A DNA stretch of 58,027 nucleotides, from positions 1 through 58,027 of the forward strand of contig CAYRGQ010000018.1 in the NCBI GenBank assembly GCA_964423925.1, in the 5' to 3' direction. Source of the DNA: CAYRGQ01 sp964423925 (GTDB taxonomy: Bacteria; Bacteroidota; Bacteroidia; Sphingobacteriales; Sphingobacteriaceae). Positions 7,443 to 16,831 of the stretch are shown piece after piece. Position 1 is the stretch's first letter, and every line of letters begins with the position of its first letter. A model generated the notes under the pieces. It was not told the DNA's origin and did not search any database. It saw only the letters and a list, made by a program, of their open reading frames with translations. The translations under genes and the position numbers were made by a program.

Positions 7443-9671
7443 CTAATTCTTTTTTAAATCTTTATGAAATGGAATACGTAATGAAACAACCACATTCCGA
7501 CCCATTTCGGGCAATTCGATCAGCCGATAAAAACTCGTATGGCTCATGTAAGCCGTATCTAAGAGGTTCTGCACCTGCACATGAAGATGTACTAGACTTC
7601 CTAACCATGTAGTGGAAATACCTGCCTGGAGCGAAGCGACACCGTAGCCATCCGTCATGCGCTCTGGCGGCACAATGCGCTCCTGCCTGCCGACGATTCG
7701 GTACCCGACGGACAGGTACGGTTGCGTAGCAAGGCCGCTGGTCTTTGGACTCCAGGTAAGGGACGATAACACCGACCAAGGTGGGGAAAAAGGCAAGGGG
7801 AAACCGCGCTTGGCTCCCGACAATTGCGTGGCATAAAGATACTCGCCAACGGACTCAAACAGCCAGGCCGGACGGGGCTGATACGCCAAACGCATCTCGC
7901 CCCCATAACGCATCACTTCACTGCTCGCATACCGAAACACCTGATTTCCGGCACCGTACAGATGATCGAACGATGCCGTGGGATTCAGGTAAATGTAATT
8001 GGGAATATAATTAAAGAAAGAACTTAGCTGCACCTCCCAACCCGATGCCCGCCATCCCAAAGCCACATCCGCCTGAAACGATTGTTCGGCATCCAAGTCG
8101 GGATTTCCCTGTTCGTAGCTGAAATAATGGTAATTTACACCACTCGCAGCCAGCTCCTTGGCTAAGGGCATCCGGAAGCTTTTACCGACATTCGCTTTGA
8201 ACGACCAACGGGGCGACGGGTCGTAGTTGGCGCCCACCGACCATACGAAACTCCCAAAGGACCGATCGATTCCGACCGCCCGCTGCAACGGCACCCACAT
8301 ATCGCTTTCGTCTACCGGAGAGGAAAACCAATCGTGGTAGGCCCTCGTCCGCAACCTTCCGTAATCGTAACGAACAGCGCCATGTAGCAACAAGTCGTCG
8401 TGTATACGAAAACGTTGGTATACGAATACACCGGCAGTAGCCTGCGTAAATTCGGGCACCAAGAAAGTCCAGCCGCCAATCGAATTGTCCTGATATTCGC
8501 CGCTAGTCCCCAGCATGAGGGCGTGCTTTCCCAACTTCCAATAATCGGTGACACGCCCACTAAGGACATGCTTATCGAATGCCCGCTCCACGTTGGGGTC
8601 CATCTCCCATTCTCCTGGCAAATCCGAAGGCATGTAGCCGTGGTTGACATATTCGCTGTATTCTAGACGATCGTTGCGTTGGTAGCCCAACTCGGCTTCT
8701 AGGTGATGCTGACCCAGGTGCAATGCATTGCGGCTGACCAGCTTAAGGTGACTGACCGATTGCTGGGGCAAGAGCAAGTCACGGCTTGATCGGTCGTGTG
8801 ACGCGGCATCGACTTGCCGAGGCTCCAGTCCGTGGGCGTTAGCAAAAAAGCCGGTGGCACTCCGTGTGTTACTCAGGTACAAAATCGAGTTAAACGTTTC
8901 GCCCAAATACCCTACCGAAGCATGGAAATTGGTTTCATTCCCGCTGGTGTTTCGGAGCCGTCGGCTAGGTAGTGGGACGGCCACGTCGTACACGTAAACG
9001 GTATCCGTTGGGACGCGGTAATCTCCATATCTCAAGTGCGTGACGCGCGAATCGGCAAACCAAGTAGCGCCCCGAACAGCCAAACGCGCCGACGATCCGT
9101 AGAGCCCGTTATTACTACGACCCACCAAATCCACAGACCCAGTCACGGTCCAGGGAGCGGGGGGAGATTCGGGCTTTACGTCGATTGCGCCTCCGATCGC
9201 GTCCGACCCGTGCACGAAGGAAGCGGGCCCTTTGAGGATTTCCACCTGTCCTGCCGCAAACTGGTCCAGCTCCAAGCCGTGATCGCTCCCCCATTGCTGT
9301 CCCTCGTGTCTCACTCCTTTGTCTAAAACCACCACCCGGTTAAAGCCCATGCCGCGCAACAGGGGCTTAGACTGACCCGAACCAATGCCGATCAGTTGGA
9401 CGCCTGGCAAGCGTTCGAGGGTGTGCATCAGACTACCGCCCAAATGGCGCTGGATAAAGTCCTTGCTAACCACGTCAAGCTGGAGGGATCCCTCCTGCTG
9501 ACGCTGCCGCACAGGATTGCCCAATACCAAAACTTCTTCCAAAGTATGGGTCGTGTCCGCGTCATAAGCGAGCGAGTCGCTATAGACCTCGCCTCCTTGG
9601 GAAAATCCCATCGCGGCCGCCCCAATACTCACACAAAGGCACATTGCTACCTTAATCCAATCCAATTGCAC
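7443..9671 (-). CDS. TonB-dependent receptor, probably for a transition metal
   Basis: A 742-residue outer-membrane receptor. After a signal peptide (about residues 1-25) comes a TonB-box-like segment TLEEVLVLG, a plug domain (about 50-170, with LLRGMGFNRVVVLDKGVRHEG and ILKGPASFVHGSDAIGG) and a 22-strand-type barrel ending in an aromatic-rich C-terminus. It lacks the SusC-type N-terminal domain, so it is a metal/siderophore-class receptor and not a glycan one. The frame starts at a GTG (9671); an internal ATG at 9644 would leave a poorer signal peptide. It is grouped with two DUF4625 lipoproteins and a His/Cys-rich protein, which points to zinc, copper or a similar metal; the ligand is inferred. 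Confidence 0.85.
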   Translation of the reverse strand: MQLDWIKVAMCLCVSIGAAAMGFSQGGEVYSDSLAYDADTTHTLEEVLVLGNPVRQRQQEGSLQLDVVSKDFIQRHLGGSLMHTLERLPGVQLIGIGSGQSKPLLRGMGFNRVVVLDKGVRHEGQQWGSDHGLELDQFAAGQVEILKGPASFVHGSDAIGGAIDVKPESPPAPWTVTGSVDLVGRSNNGLYGSSARLAVRGATWFADSRVTHLRYGDYRVPTDTVYVYDVAVPLPSRRLRNTSGNETNFHASVGYLGETFNSILYLSNTRSATGFFANAHGLEPRQVDAASHDRSSRDLLLPQQSVSHLKLVSRNALHLGQHHLEAELGYQRNDRLEYSEYVNHGYMPSDLPGEWEMDPNVERAFDKHVLSGRVTDYWKLGKHALMLGTSGEYQDNSIGGWTFLVPEFTQATAGVFVYQRFRIHDDLLLHGAVRYDYGRLRTRAYHDWFSSPVDESDMWVPLQRAVGIDRSFGSFVWSVGANYDPSPRWSFKANVGKSFRMPLAKELAASGVNYHYFSYEQGNPDLDAEQSFQADVALGWRASGWEVQLSSFFNYIPNYIYLNPTASFDHLYGAGNQVFRYASSEVMRYGGEMRLAYQPRPAWLFESVGEYLYATQLSGAKRGFPLPFSPPWSVLSSLTWSPKTSGLATQPYLSVGYRIVGRQERIVPPERMTDGYGVASLQAGISTTWLGSLVHLHVQVQNLLDTAYMSHTSFYRLIELPEMGRNVVVSLRIPFHKDLKKN

Positions 9672-9773
9672 TACTCAAAAATTTCTTAGAAAACTATACA
9701 GAAACAACCCATGGCAAGCCAAGAGTTCGACAGAAATGCCTTACGAAGCCCGTTAATCGAGCTAACAAATGCA

Positions 9774-10142
9774 TCAGGCGGCGAGGTCTGAAACGGGCGG
9801 GCCCCGTGTCGCATTATCATCCGCGAACGCCGCACTAGGACTCCCTATACGCAAACCAACGACATGGTTCGAGCCAGGTATTGCCCATAATGTCCACGAA
9901 AATGTCGGGAAATGAACCGCCTCGCGGAGGGCAAAATACGTATAAAACGCACACCATTCACAAGATTCCTCAGCGGTTCCTTGCGGTAGGTCGTGCGTAT
10001 GTGCCTGCGTTTCGCTGCACGTGCCGTGCACCGAGTGGTGCACGTGAAATGAGGACGAAATCGGAATACCGATTATGAGCATCGCAATCCCCAACGTGAT
10101 TGCCAGGACCAGCCCGTTCTGTATGTGTGCGCACCTCCTCAT
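9774..10142 (-). CDS. small His/Cys-rich membrane-anchored protein
   Basis: A 122-residue protein with one hydrophobic N-terminal segment (residues 10-30) followed by FHVHHSVHGTCSE, QAHTHDL and SCEWCAF. The clustered His and CxxC-type Cys residues look like a periplasmic metal site, reminiscent of the DUF2946-type proteins that accompany copper or zinc genes in Bacteroidota. It is the first gene of the minus-strand cluster ending with the TonB receptor and the two DUF4625 lipoproteins. I do not recognise a characterised homologue. The metal role is inferred from residues and neighbours. Confidence 0.65.
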   Translation of the reverse strand: MRRCAHIQNGLVLAITLGIAMLIIGIPISSSFHVHHSVHGTCSETQAHTHDLPQGTAEESCEWCAFYTYFALREAVHFPTFSWTLWAIPGSNHVVGLRIGSPSAAFADDNATRGPPVSDLAA

Positions 10143-10303
10143 TGTAATTGCAACAAAATTGCATTATAAAACCGGAACCTGCAAATTTCTGGCTGTTTTT
10201 ATAAAAAAAGGATGGTGGCGTGACCCGCCCCTTAGCGCCTCACGTCCCAAAACAACACTCGGATTGCAGTTCCCAAACAGCTCAAAATCAACAAAAAACC
10301 ATT

Positions 10304-10343
10304 TGCAACCGATTGCATAGTTCAAAACTTATTTCTATATTCG
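10304..10343 (+). promoter_or_regulatory. LacI-type operator and promoter of the lacI-GH67-GH10 operon
   Basis: The imperfect palindrome TGCAACCGATTGCA (10304-10317) has the TGCAA/TTGCA arms and central CG typical of LacI/GalR-family operators. TTG at 10313-10315 and TATATTCG at 10336-10343, 20 bases apart, form a plausible -33/-7 pair, so the operator covers the -33 element. The 17-mer TTGCAACCGATTGCATA recurs exactly upstream of susC (22077-22093). Confidence 0.75.
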
Positions 10344-10375
10344 CTGCCGATACCCGCGCTAACCAATCTTTTCTT

Positions 10376-11407
10376 ATGAAGAGCAACAAGGAAGTAACGA
10401 TTTATGATCTAGCCAAAAGACTCAATATTTCTGCCACTACGGTAAGTCGCGGCCTAAAAGACCATCCGGCTATAAATAAAGACACCAAGCAGCGAATATT
10501 TGAGTTGGCTGAGGAACTGGGCTACCAAACCAATAAATTTGCCAGCAATCTGCGGAAGCAAAAAACGCATACTATTGGGGTAATTGTTCCTAGGCTCAAC
10601 AGTCTATTCATGTCATCCGTGCTTTCTGGCATCGAGAAAGTGGCTAACAATGCGGGTTATAATCTCCTTATAACGCAGTCGTTCGAAAAAGAAGAAAAAG
10701 AAAGAACCAATGCGCATACCATGTTCAATAACCGGGTGGATGGGCTGATTGTGTCCCTGGCTTATGACACACGAAAATACACGCATTTCGACCCTTTTAT
10801 CAAAAAGAAAATTCCACTGATGTTTTTCGACCGGGTTGCAGAAGACACCCCTTCTACTAAAGTGCTTATCGATAATTTTAAGGCGGGATTTCTGGCTACG
10901 TCTCACCTGATTGAACAGGGATGCAAAAACATCTTGCATATCACTGGAAACCTGACAAGGAATGTTTACAGAGACCGGTTTAATGGCTATAAAAAGGCAC
11001 TGGAAGACAACGGAATCGATTATAAAGAGGAATTGCTGATTATAAATGATTTAAGCGAACAAGCGATTTTAGACTGCCTGACCAATGACGTGTTAAAAAG
11101 AGAACAGTTACCTGATGGCTTGTTTGTTGTCAACGACGCCTCGGCCGCTTTTGCGCTGACCATCTTTAAAGAAGCGAGATTAAAAGTGCCCCAGGATATT
11201 GCGATCGTGGGGTTCAATAACGATTTGATTTCCAGAGTTACGGAACCCGCTATTACGACCATAAACTATCCGGGAACAGAAATGGGAGAAACTCTGGCCC
11301 GAATTATTGTGAGCCACCTAGAAGGCAACAGCGATTTAAAATACACCGGCACAGTCATCCTGAATACGGAATTAATGGTCAGAAACTCTTCGTTAAGGAA
11401 GAAATAG
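10376..11407 (+). CDS. LacI-family transcriptional regulator of the glucuronoxylan locus
   Basis: A 343-residue LacI/GalR regulator. The frame is open further upstream, but the ATG at 10376 starts exactly where the DNA-binding domain should (VTIYDLAKRLNISATTVSRG), and the upstream sequence holds the operator and promoter. The hinge and periplasmic-binding-protein-like sensor domain (about 60-340) follow with HTIGVIVPRLNS and VVGFNN-like strands. The effector is unknown; a glucuronate or xylo-oligosaccharide derivative would fit the enzymes controlled. It is the first gene of an operon with the GH67 and GH10 genes (gap 36 bases), and identical operators lie before it and before susC, so it should repress itself and both halves of the locus. 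Confidence 0.93.
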   Translation: MKSNKEVTIYDLAKRLNISATTVSRGLKDHPAINKDTKQRIFELAEELGYQTNKFASNLRKQKTHTIGVIVPRLNSLFMSSVLSGIEKVANNAGYNLLITQSFEKEEKERTNAHTMFNNRVDGLIVSLAYDTRKYTHFDPFIKKKIPLMFFDRVAEDTPSTKVLIDNFKAGFLATSHLIEQGCKNILHITGNLTRNVYRDRFNGYKKALEDNGIDYKEELLIINDLSEQAILDCLTNDVLKREQLPDGLFVVNDASAAFALTIFKEARLKVPQDIAIVGFNNDLISRVTEPAITTINYPGTEMGETLARIIVSHLEGNSDLKYTGTVILNTELMVRNSSLRKK

Positions 11408-11443
11408 CGTCTCTTTTTTTAACCACTTACACCACCCATAACC

Positions 11444-13582
11444 ATGATAAAAAACCTAATTTCCTTATGTCTACTTTTATGTTTTTCGTCATCGGCTCTG
11501 GCAGATAATGGGTACAAGCTATGGCTCAATTACAAACTCATCGCTGATGCATCGGTAGCCAACGATTATAGACAACAGCTCATTACCGTGCACACGCCCT
11601 ACCAAAATGAAACGGTAGCCATTGCGCAACACGAGTTAAAACGAGCCACAAAAGCACTCCTTAATCAAGAAATAAGTCAAAGCCAAACCCTAGAGAACAA
11701 CAGCGTAGTCCTGTTGAAAACCGAAGATTTTGCCCAATACGGCTTAACACCCCGCAGCTTTGAAAAACCCGACGCCTTTGCAATAGAAAGGAAGAATCTA
11801 CAAAATAAAACGGCGATCCTTATCTCTTCGCCGTCGGATATTGGCTTACTATACGGCAGTTTTAAACTAATACAAATTCTCGGGAAGGAAGGGAATCTTG
11901 GCCATATCAATGTATACGAAAGCCCTAAAATAGATCGGCGGATTTTAAACCATTGGGATAATTTAGACCGTACCGTAGAGCGCGGATATGCAGGATTTTC
12001 ACTTTGGGACTGGCAACGCCTTCCTAAATACATAGACAAACGCTATATCGATTACGCCCGGGCTAACGCCGCCATCGGGATTAACGGCACCGTACTGACC
12101 AACGTAAATTCCAATGCGCTAATCCTTACCGAAGACTGGCTAGTAAAGGTGAAAGCACTAGCGGACACGTTCAGGCCCTATGGCATACGGGTCTATCTAA
12201 CGGCTAGATTTAGCGCGCCGATAGAACTTGGGAAGCTGAAAACAGCGGATCCATTCGATGCAGACGTACAAAATTGGTGGAAAAGCAAGGCTGATGAAAT
12301 TTACAAAATCATTCCGGACTTTGGTGGCTTTTTGGTAAAAGCCAATTCGGAAGGCCAGCCGGGACCGCAGGATTATGGCAGAAATCACGCCGACGGGGCG
12401 AATATGCTCGCCAGAGCCGTAGCGCCACGCGGTGGTATTGTCATGTGGCGGGCGTTTGTATATGACAATGAAGTGCCGGAAGACCGTGCTAAGCAAGCGT
12501 ATAACGAATTTAAACCACTAGACGGAAAATTCGATGACAATGTCATCGTTCAGGTAAAAAATGGTGCCGTAGATTTTCAGCCCAGAGAGCCTTTTCATCC
12601 GCTTTTCGGGGCATTGCCACACACCAACACCATGGCAGAGCTTCAAATCACGCAAGAATACCTAGGAATGGCTACCAATCTGGCCTATTTGGCACCGCTA
12701 TTCAAAGAATGCTTAGACGCAGATACGTATGCGAGCGGAGAAAACTCAACGGTAGCGAAAGTGATCGACGGCACGTTATTCAACAATAAAATCTCTGCCA
12801 TTGCAGGAGTTTCGAATATTGGCAATGACATCAATTGGTGCGGGCATCCGCTGGCCCAAGCAAACTGGTTCGCATTTGGCAAGTTGGCATGGAATCATAG
12901 CTCAACTTCAGAAGAAATCGCGGAAGAATGGGCGAAGCTGACACTCCACACCACTCCCGTTGCTACGCGCCAAGTGGTAGATATTTTAATGAAATCAAGA
13001 GAAACAGTGGTTAATTATATGACGCCACTGGGTTTGCACCACCTCATGGGGTGGGATCATCATTACGGCCCAGGCCCCTGGATTGCGAATAAACCACGTG
13101 CCGACTGGACTTCAGTTTACTACCATCGAGCTGATAAAAGCGGGATTGGCTTTGACAGAACCAGAAGTGGCAGCAATGCGGTAGATCAATATCATCCAAA
13201 AGTGGCTGACGAATTCAATGCGACTACGACCTGCCCCGAGCAATACTTACTCTGGTTTCATCACTTACCTTGGGATTACAAGTTAAAGAATGGCGAAACA
13301 TTGTGGAACGGGCTCGTAAAAAAATATTATCAGGGTGTGGATGAAGTGAGGGAGATGCAACGTGCGTGGGATAATCTACAAGGAGAAGTTGATCCGGAAA
13401 TTCACCGTTCGGTAAAACAACTATTTAGCATACAGCTAGATGATGCGATTATGTGGCGCGATGCGTGCGTTTTGTATTTTCAGCAATTCTCCGAGCAGCC
13501 GATACCCGCGAACTTGGAAACGCCCAGACACGATTTAGAATACTACAAAAACTTCGAATTTAAATACGTACCCGGAATATAA
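11444..13582 (+). CDS. alpha-glucuronidase, GH67
   Basis: Glycoside hydrolase of family 67, which removes (4-O-methyl-)glucuronic acid from the non-reducing end of xylo-oligosaccharides. The 712 residues are the usual length. A signal peptide (residues 1-20) directs it to the periplasm. The conserved RRILNHWDNLDRTVERGYAG leads into the TIM barrel. The catalytic acid is E303 in VKANSEGQPGP, and the pair acting as base is D377 (AVDFQPREP) and E405 (ITQEY), 28 residues apart as in characterised GH67 enzymes. It lies between the LacI gene and the GH10 xylanase in one operon, with only five bases before the next gene. Released glucuronate would feed the pathway that includes the mannonate dehydratase at 22.4 kb. 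Confidence 0.95.
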   Translation: MIKNLISLCLLLCFSSSALADNGYKLWLNYKLIADASVANDYRQQLITVHTPYQNETVAIAQHELKRATKALLNQEISQSQTLENNSVVLLKTEDFAQYGLTPRSFEKPDAFAIERKNLQNKTAILISSPSDIGLLYGSFKLIQILGKEGNLGHINVYESPKIDRRILNHWDNLDRTVERGYAGFSLWDWQRLPKYIDKRYIDYARANAAIGINGTVLTNVNSNALILTEDWLVKVKALADTFRPYGIRVYLTARFSAPIELGKLKTADPFDADVQNWWKSKADEIYKIIPDFGGFLVKANSEGQPGPQDYGRNHADGANMLARAVAPRGGIVMWRAFVYDNEVPEDRAKQAYNEFKPLDGKFDDNVIVQVKNGAVDFQPREPFHPLFGALPHTNTMAELQITQEYLGMATNLAYLAPLFKECLDADTYASGENSTVAKVIDGTLFNNKISAIAGVSNIGNDINWCGHPLAQANWFAFGKLAWNHSSTSEEIAEEWAKLTLHTTPVATRQVVDILMKSRETVVNYMTPLGLHHLMGWDHHYGPGPWIANKPRADWTSVYYHRADKSGIGFDRTRSGSNAVDQYHPKVADEFNATTTCPEQYLLWFHHLPWDYKLKNGETLWNGLVKKYYQGVDEVREMQRAWDNLQGEVDPEIHRSVKQLFSIQLDDAIMWRDACVLYFQQFSEQPIPANLETPRHDLEYYKNFEFKYVPGI

Positions 13583-13587
13583 CTGCG

Positions 13588-14664
13588 ATGAAAATAACCC
13601 AAAAATTTCTCGGCCTCACTTTACTATTTTGCGCCTCGATAGCCACCGTGCGTGCACAAGAAGCCAAAGGCTTAAAAGAATATTACCAAGACTACTTTCC
13701 GATCGGGGTTGCGGTTAACTTGCGTAGCCTAGTCGGTCCTCAGGCTGAATTTATTAAATACAACTTCAGCAGCATAACTGCGGAGAACGACATGAAAATG
13801 GGTCCCCTTCAGCCCAAAGAAGGTGTTTTTAACTGGGTCAATGCCGATAAGATCGTGGATTTTGCGACTAAAAATAACCTCAAGATAAGAGGCCACGTAC
13901 TTTGCTGGCATGAGCAGGCGGGCGATTGGATTTTCGTAGACAACGACGGAAAGAATGTTAGCCGCGAGGTACTTCTAGATCGATTAAGAACGCACATCCA
14001 TACCGTGGTTAATCGTTATAAAGGAAAAGTTTATGCCTGGGATGTCGTGAATGAAGCCATTGACGATAATCCGAACAACTTACTCCGGAATTCTAAATGG
14101 AAAGAAATCATTGGGGAAGATTTTGTAGAAAAAGCGTTCGAATACGCACACGAAGCCGACCCGAACGCAAAATTATTCTATAACGATTACAACAGCGTAA
14201 TGCCGGAAAAGGCAGCACGCATATACACCCTGCTAAAACGACTCAAAGAGAAAAACATCCCTATCCATGGCGTAGGTTTGCAGGGGCACTGGTCTATTTT
14301 CGGGCCGAGCCGGGAAGAATTGGAATCCGCTATCGAACGCTATGCCTCCCTGGGGTTAGAAATCCACATCACAGAATTGGATGTATCTGTCTACCCGTGG
14401 GAAAAAGAAAGACGAAAAAAACGACCGGAAGAGTCTGACGAGTTTACGCCGCAATTGCAACAAGAACAAGCCGATAAATACCAGATGTTTTTTGAGGTCT
14501 TTAGAAAATACAAGAACCATATCACGAGTGTCACGTTTTGGAACGCTACGGACAGATACACTTGGCTGGATTACTTTCCGGTACACGGCAGAAAAAACTA
14601 CCCCTCCCTATTTGACATCGAGGCAAAACCGAAACCCGCGTTCTGGAAAGTAGTAGACTTTTAA
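13588..14664 (+). CDS. endo-1,4-beta-xylanase, GH10
   Basis: A 358-residue single-domain GH10 xylanase that cuts the beta-1,4-xylan backbone. Signal peptide residues 1-23 (ending VRAQ), type I rather than lipoprotein, so probably periplasmic or secreted. GH10 landmarks are present: SITAENDMKMG, RGHVLCWHEQ, acid/base E156 in WDVVNEA, HGVGLQGHW, nucleophile E263 in ITELDVSV and the FWNATDRYTWL tryptophans near the end. No carbohydrate-binding module is attached. It starts five bases after the GH67 stop and ends 14 bases from the stop of the convergent esterase gene. Confidence 0.96.
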   Translation: MKITQKFLGLTLLFCASIATVRAQEAKGLKEYYQDYFPIGVAVNLRSLVGPQAEFIKYNFSSITAENDMKMGPLQPKEGVFNWVNADKIVDFATKNNLKIRGHVLCWHEQAGDWIFVDNDGKNVSREVLLDRLRTHIHTVVNRYKGKVYAWDVVNEAIDDNPNNLLRNSKWKEIIGEDFVEKAFEYAHEADPNAKLFYNDYNSVMPEKAARIYTLLKRLKEKNIPIHGVGLQGHWSIFGPSREELESAIERYASLGLEIHITELDVSVYPWEKERRKKRPEESDEFTPQLQQEQADKYQMFFEVFRKYKNHITSVTFWNATDRYTWLDYFPVHGRKNYPSLFDIEAKPKPAFWKVVDF

Positions 14665-14678
14665 AATCGGCCACCCCG

Positions 14679-16628
14679 TTAACGAATCTCAAACGGCGAC
14701 GCCGGCAATCCTTCTTTGTTATATAGGTTAGCTCGTGCCGGATTATGGCTCCAGCCATATCGCAAAAATTTAGGCTCTCTTATATCTTCATGCCACACAA
14801 CGACCTTGTTTTCTTCAATCCGGGCTTCGGCCCATTTAAAGTTTCCAGAATCGTCGGCAATAGCGAAATGTTTCAATTCCTCGTTATTTCTAGTCACCAA
14901 ACCAGACCCGATCGGATCAAAGGTGAGTACGAATTTACGGTTCTTAATTTCATATGACGTTAAGACAGGTCCCGAATAAACGACGTTCTGGTTATGGTAA
15001 GCCACGCGCTCCGCAGCGAAAGCCAGCCGCTCGCCCACCGTTTGTTTATCCAAGGGGTGAATGTCATTCCATTCACCCGCATCGATCACTACAGTCATTG
15101 CGGTATTTGGAATTTCCAGAGCCTTTCTTTGCGCTTCTCGGGTTGCTGCCCAATTGCTTTCTTGCGGAGTATCGCTCTCTTCCATAAAATTAGCAAGCTG
15201 TACATACAAAAATGGCAGTTCGGGTTTTCCTAAATAGGTTCTCCAGTCGGTTATCAAATCCGCAAAAAGGTTCTCGTACTCGCTGGGATCCTTGGTGTTC
15301 GATTCGCCCTGATACCAAATAACCCCTTTGACGGTAACGTTCTTAAGCGGAGCTAACATGGCATTGAATAAGCCGCTGGGTTGGTAATGGAAAGTGACCT
15401 GGTCCGATGGCATGGGATTCGAGACGTACCCCACCTTGTACAACCATTCGCCGGTAAGTGAAATCGTATCTTTCCCCAAGGTTAAACCATAGAATTTATC
15501 GGGAACAAAGCCACCGTTTCTGTTATTGGCTACCAACCTCACGGTAATCAGATTTGCCCCTTCGCGTAATACGCTGTCTGGAACGGGATATCGGCGTGGC
15601 GGATACTGATACCACGTCTGCCCTACTTTAACCCCGTTCACATAGGCTTCATCCCGATCCACCAAAGCCCCTAAAATTAGCATTGCAGGCTTTTCCAGCT
15701 GCTCTTTAGAAAGCCAAACTTCTTGTTTTAACCAGATAACGCCGCTATTCCCGACAGCATGCCGATGCGTTTCCGGCCCATTTTCTATAAACGGATTTGA
15801 TTTCCATAGCCCGGGCACGTTCATGGTCTTCCATTCACTGAGATTGGTATTACCCTGCCAGCCTTCTTTCAGCCCGACATCCCCCCTATCCAGCGCACTA
15901 TTCCATGATTCCGTCTTTGCTTTATCGGTAGCTAGAATGCTGTCTACTGTACCCTTGTTCTGGTATTTCGTCAATAGTTGGTGGTAGTGCGGATATCTCC
16001 GGATGGTACTTTCAGGCAGCCAGGCCTCGGCCGGAGAGCCGCCTACCGCTATTCTGATCAAGCCAATGGGTACTTGATGCTTTTCATGAAGCCTCCTAGC
16101 GAAAAAATATCCGACCGCAGTAAAAGCCCCCACGTTTTCAGGCGAAGCCGATTTCCATTCTCCGGTAGCGAAGTCTTGCGCCAGTTCATTAAACTCGTAT
16201 GTAGTATTTACCGCAAAATGCCTGATTTTATCATTTTCACTATGCTCAACCAGTCCGGGATATTTCACCTTAACGCGGTCGACAGGCAACTCCATATTCG
16301 ACTGACCCGAACAAATCCAGACATCGCCAACCAAAATATTTTGAATCGTCAGCTGGTTTTTCCCGGCAACCTGCATCGTAAACGGTCCACCGGCTTTCAT
16401 TTTCGGAAGTACTATTTGCCAATCTCCAGCCGAATTAGCTCGGGTTTTATAGCGTGTGCCCCTAAATTTTAGTTGCACCTCCTCACCGACATCGGCCCAA
16501 CCCCAAACCGTCACAGGTTGATCCCGCTGCAAAACCATTCCGTCACTTACCAAACGCGGCAGTTTTACATCTGCATTAACTAAACCGGTAAAGAGAAAAC
16601 TTAAACAAATCAGCCAATATTTTTTCAT
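14679..16628 (-). CDS. SGNH sialate O-acetylesterase-family esterase, probably acetyl-xylan active
   Basis: A 649-residue secreted carbohydrate esterase of the sialate O-acetylesterase family. After the signal peptide (1-19) and an Ig-like domain, the SGNH core begins with DVWICSGQSNMELP (nucleophile S110); a jelly-roll insert occupies roughly residues 240-385; the core resumes with GVIWYQGESN and the catalytic Asp/His segment EWNDIHPLDK. Family members deacetylate many sugars; here, beside xylanase, glucuronidase and SusCD genes, acetylated glucuronoxylan is the likely substrate rather than sialic acid. It is downstream of susD on the same strand (203-base gap), and convergent with the GH10 gene. 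Confidence 0.88.
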   Translation of the reverse strand: MKKYWLICLSFLFTGLVNADVKLPRLVSDGMVLQRDQPVTVWGWADVGEEVQLKFRGTRYKTRANSAGDWQIVLPKMKAGGPFTMQVAGKNQLTIQNILVGDVWICSGQSNMELPVDRVKVKYPGLVEHSENDKIRHFAVNTTYEFNELAQDFATGEWKSASPENVGAFTAVGYFFARRLHEKHQVPIGLIRIAVGGSPAEAWLPESTIRRYPHYHQLLTKYQNKGTVDSILATDKAKTESWNSALDRGDVGLKEGWQGNTNLSEWKTMNVPGLWKSNPFIENGPETHRHAVGNSGVIWLKQEVWLSKEQLEKPAMLILGALVDRDEAYVNGVKVGQTWYQYPPRRYPVPDSVLREGANLITVRLVANNRNGGFVPDKFYGLTLGKDTISLTGEWLYKVGYVSNPMPSDQVTFHYQPSGLFNAMLAPLKNVTVKGVIWYQGESNTKDPSEYENLFADLITDWRTYLGKPELPFLYVQLANFMEESDTPQESNWAATREAQRKALEIPNTAMTVVIDAGEWNDIHPLDKQTVGERLAFAAERVAYHNQNVVYSGPVLTSYEIKNRKFVLTFDPIGSGLVTRNNEELKHFAIADDSGNFKWAEARIEENKVVVWHEDIREPKFLRYGWSHNPARANLYNKEGLPASPFEIR

Positions 16629-16831
16629 AAGATGCCCTACGTGCTTGCCATGCGAAACGATGTTTAAATCTGCCCGAGCTCGGTTTCCGCCAGCTGAACT
16701 ACTACCATAACCCCATGTTAATAACCTAACACGTTGCCGTATAGCTACCCGGTCAAGCCGCCAGAACTACGGATAGCTGTTAGCATGAATTAAAGTCAAA
16801 CAGTGATACAATTCACTTACCCCATCTGCGC

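Noticed and set aside
10149..10163. TGCAACAAAATTGCA as a third full LacI operator
   Set aside because: The arms match but the spacer has five bases in place of four and lacks the central CG that LacI-family operators need. It is noted as a possible metal-regulator site instead.
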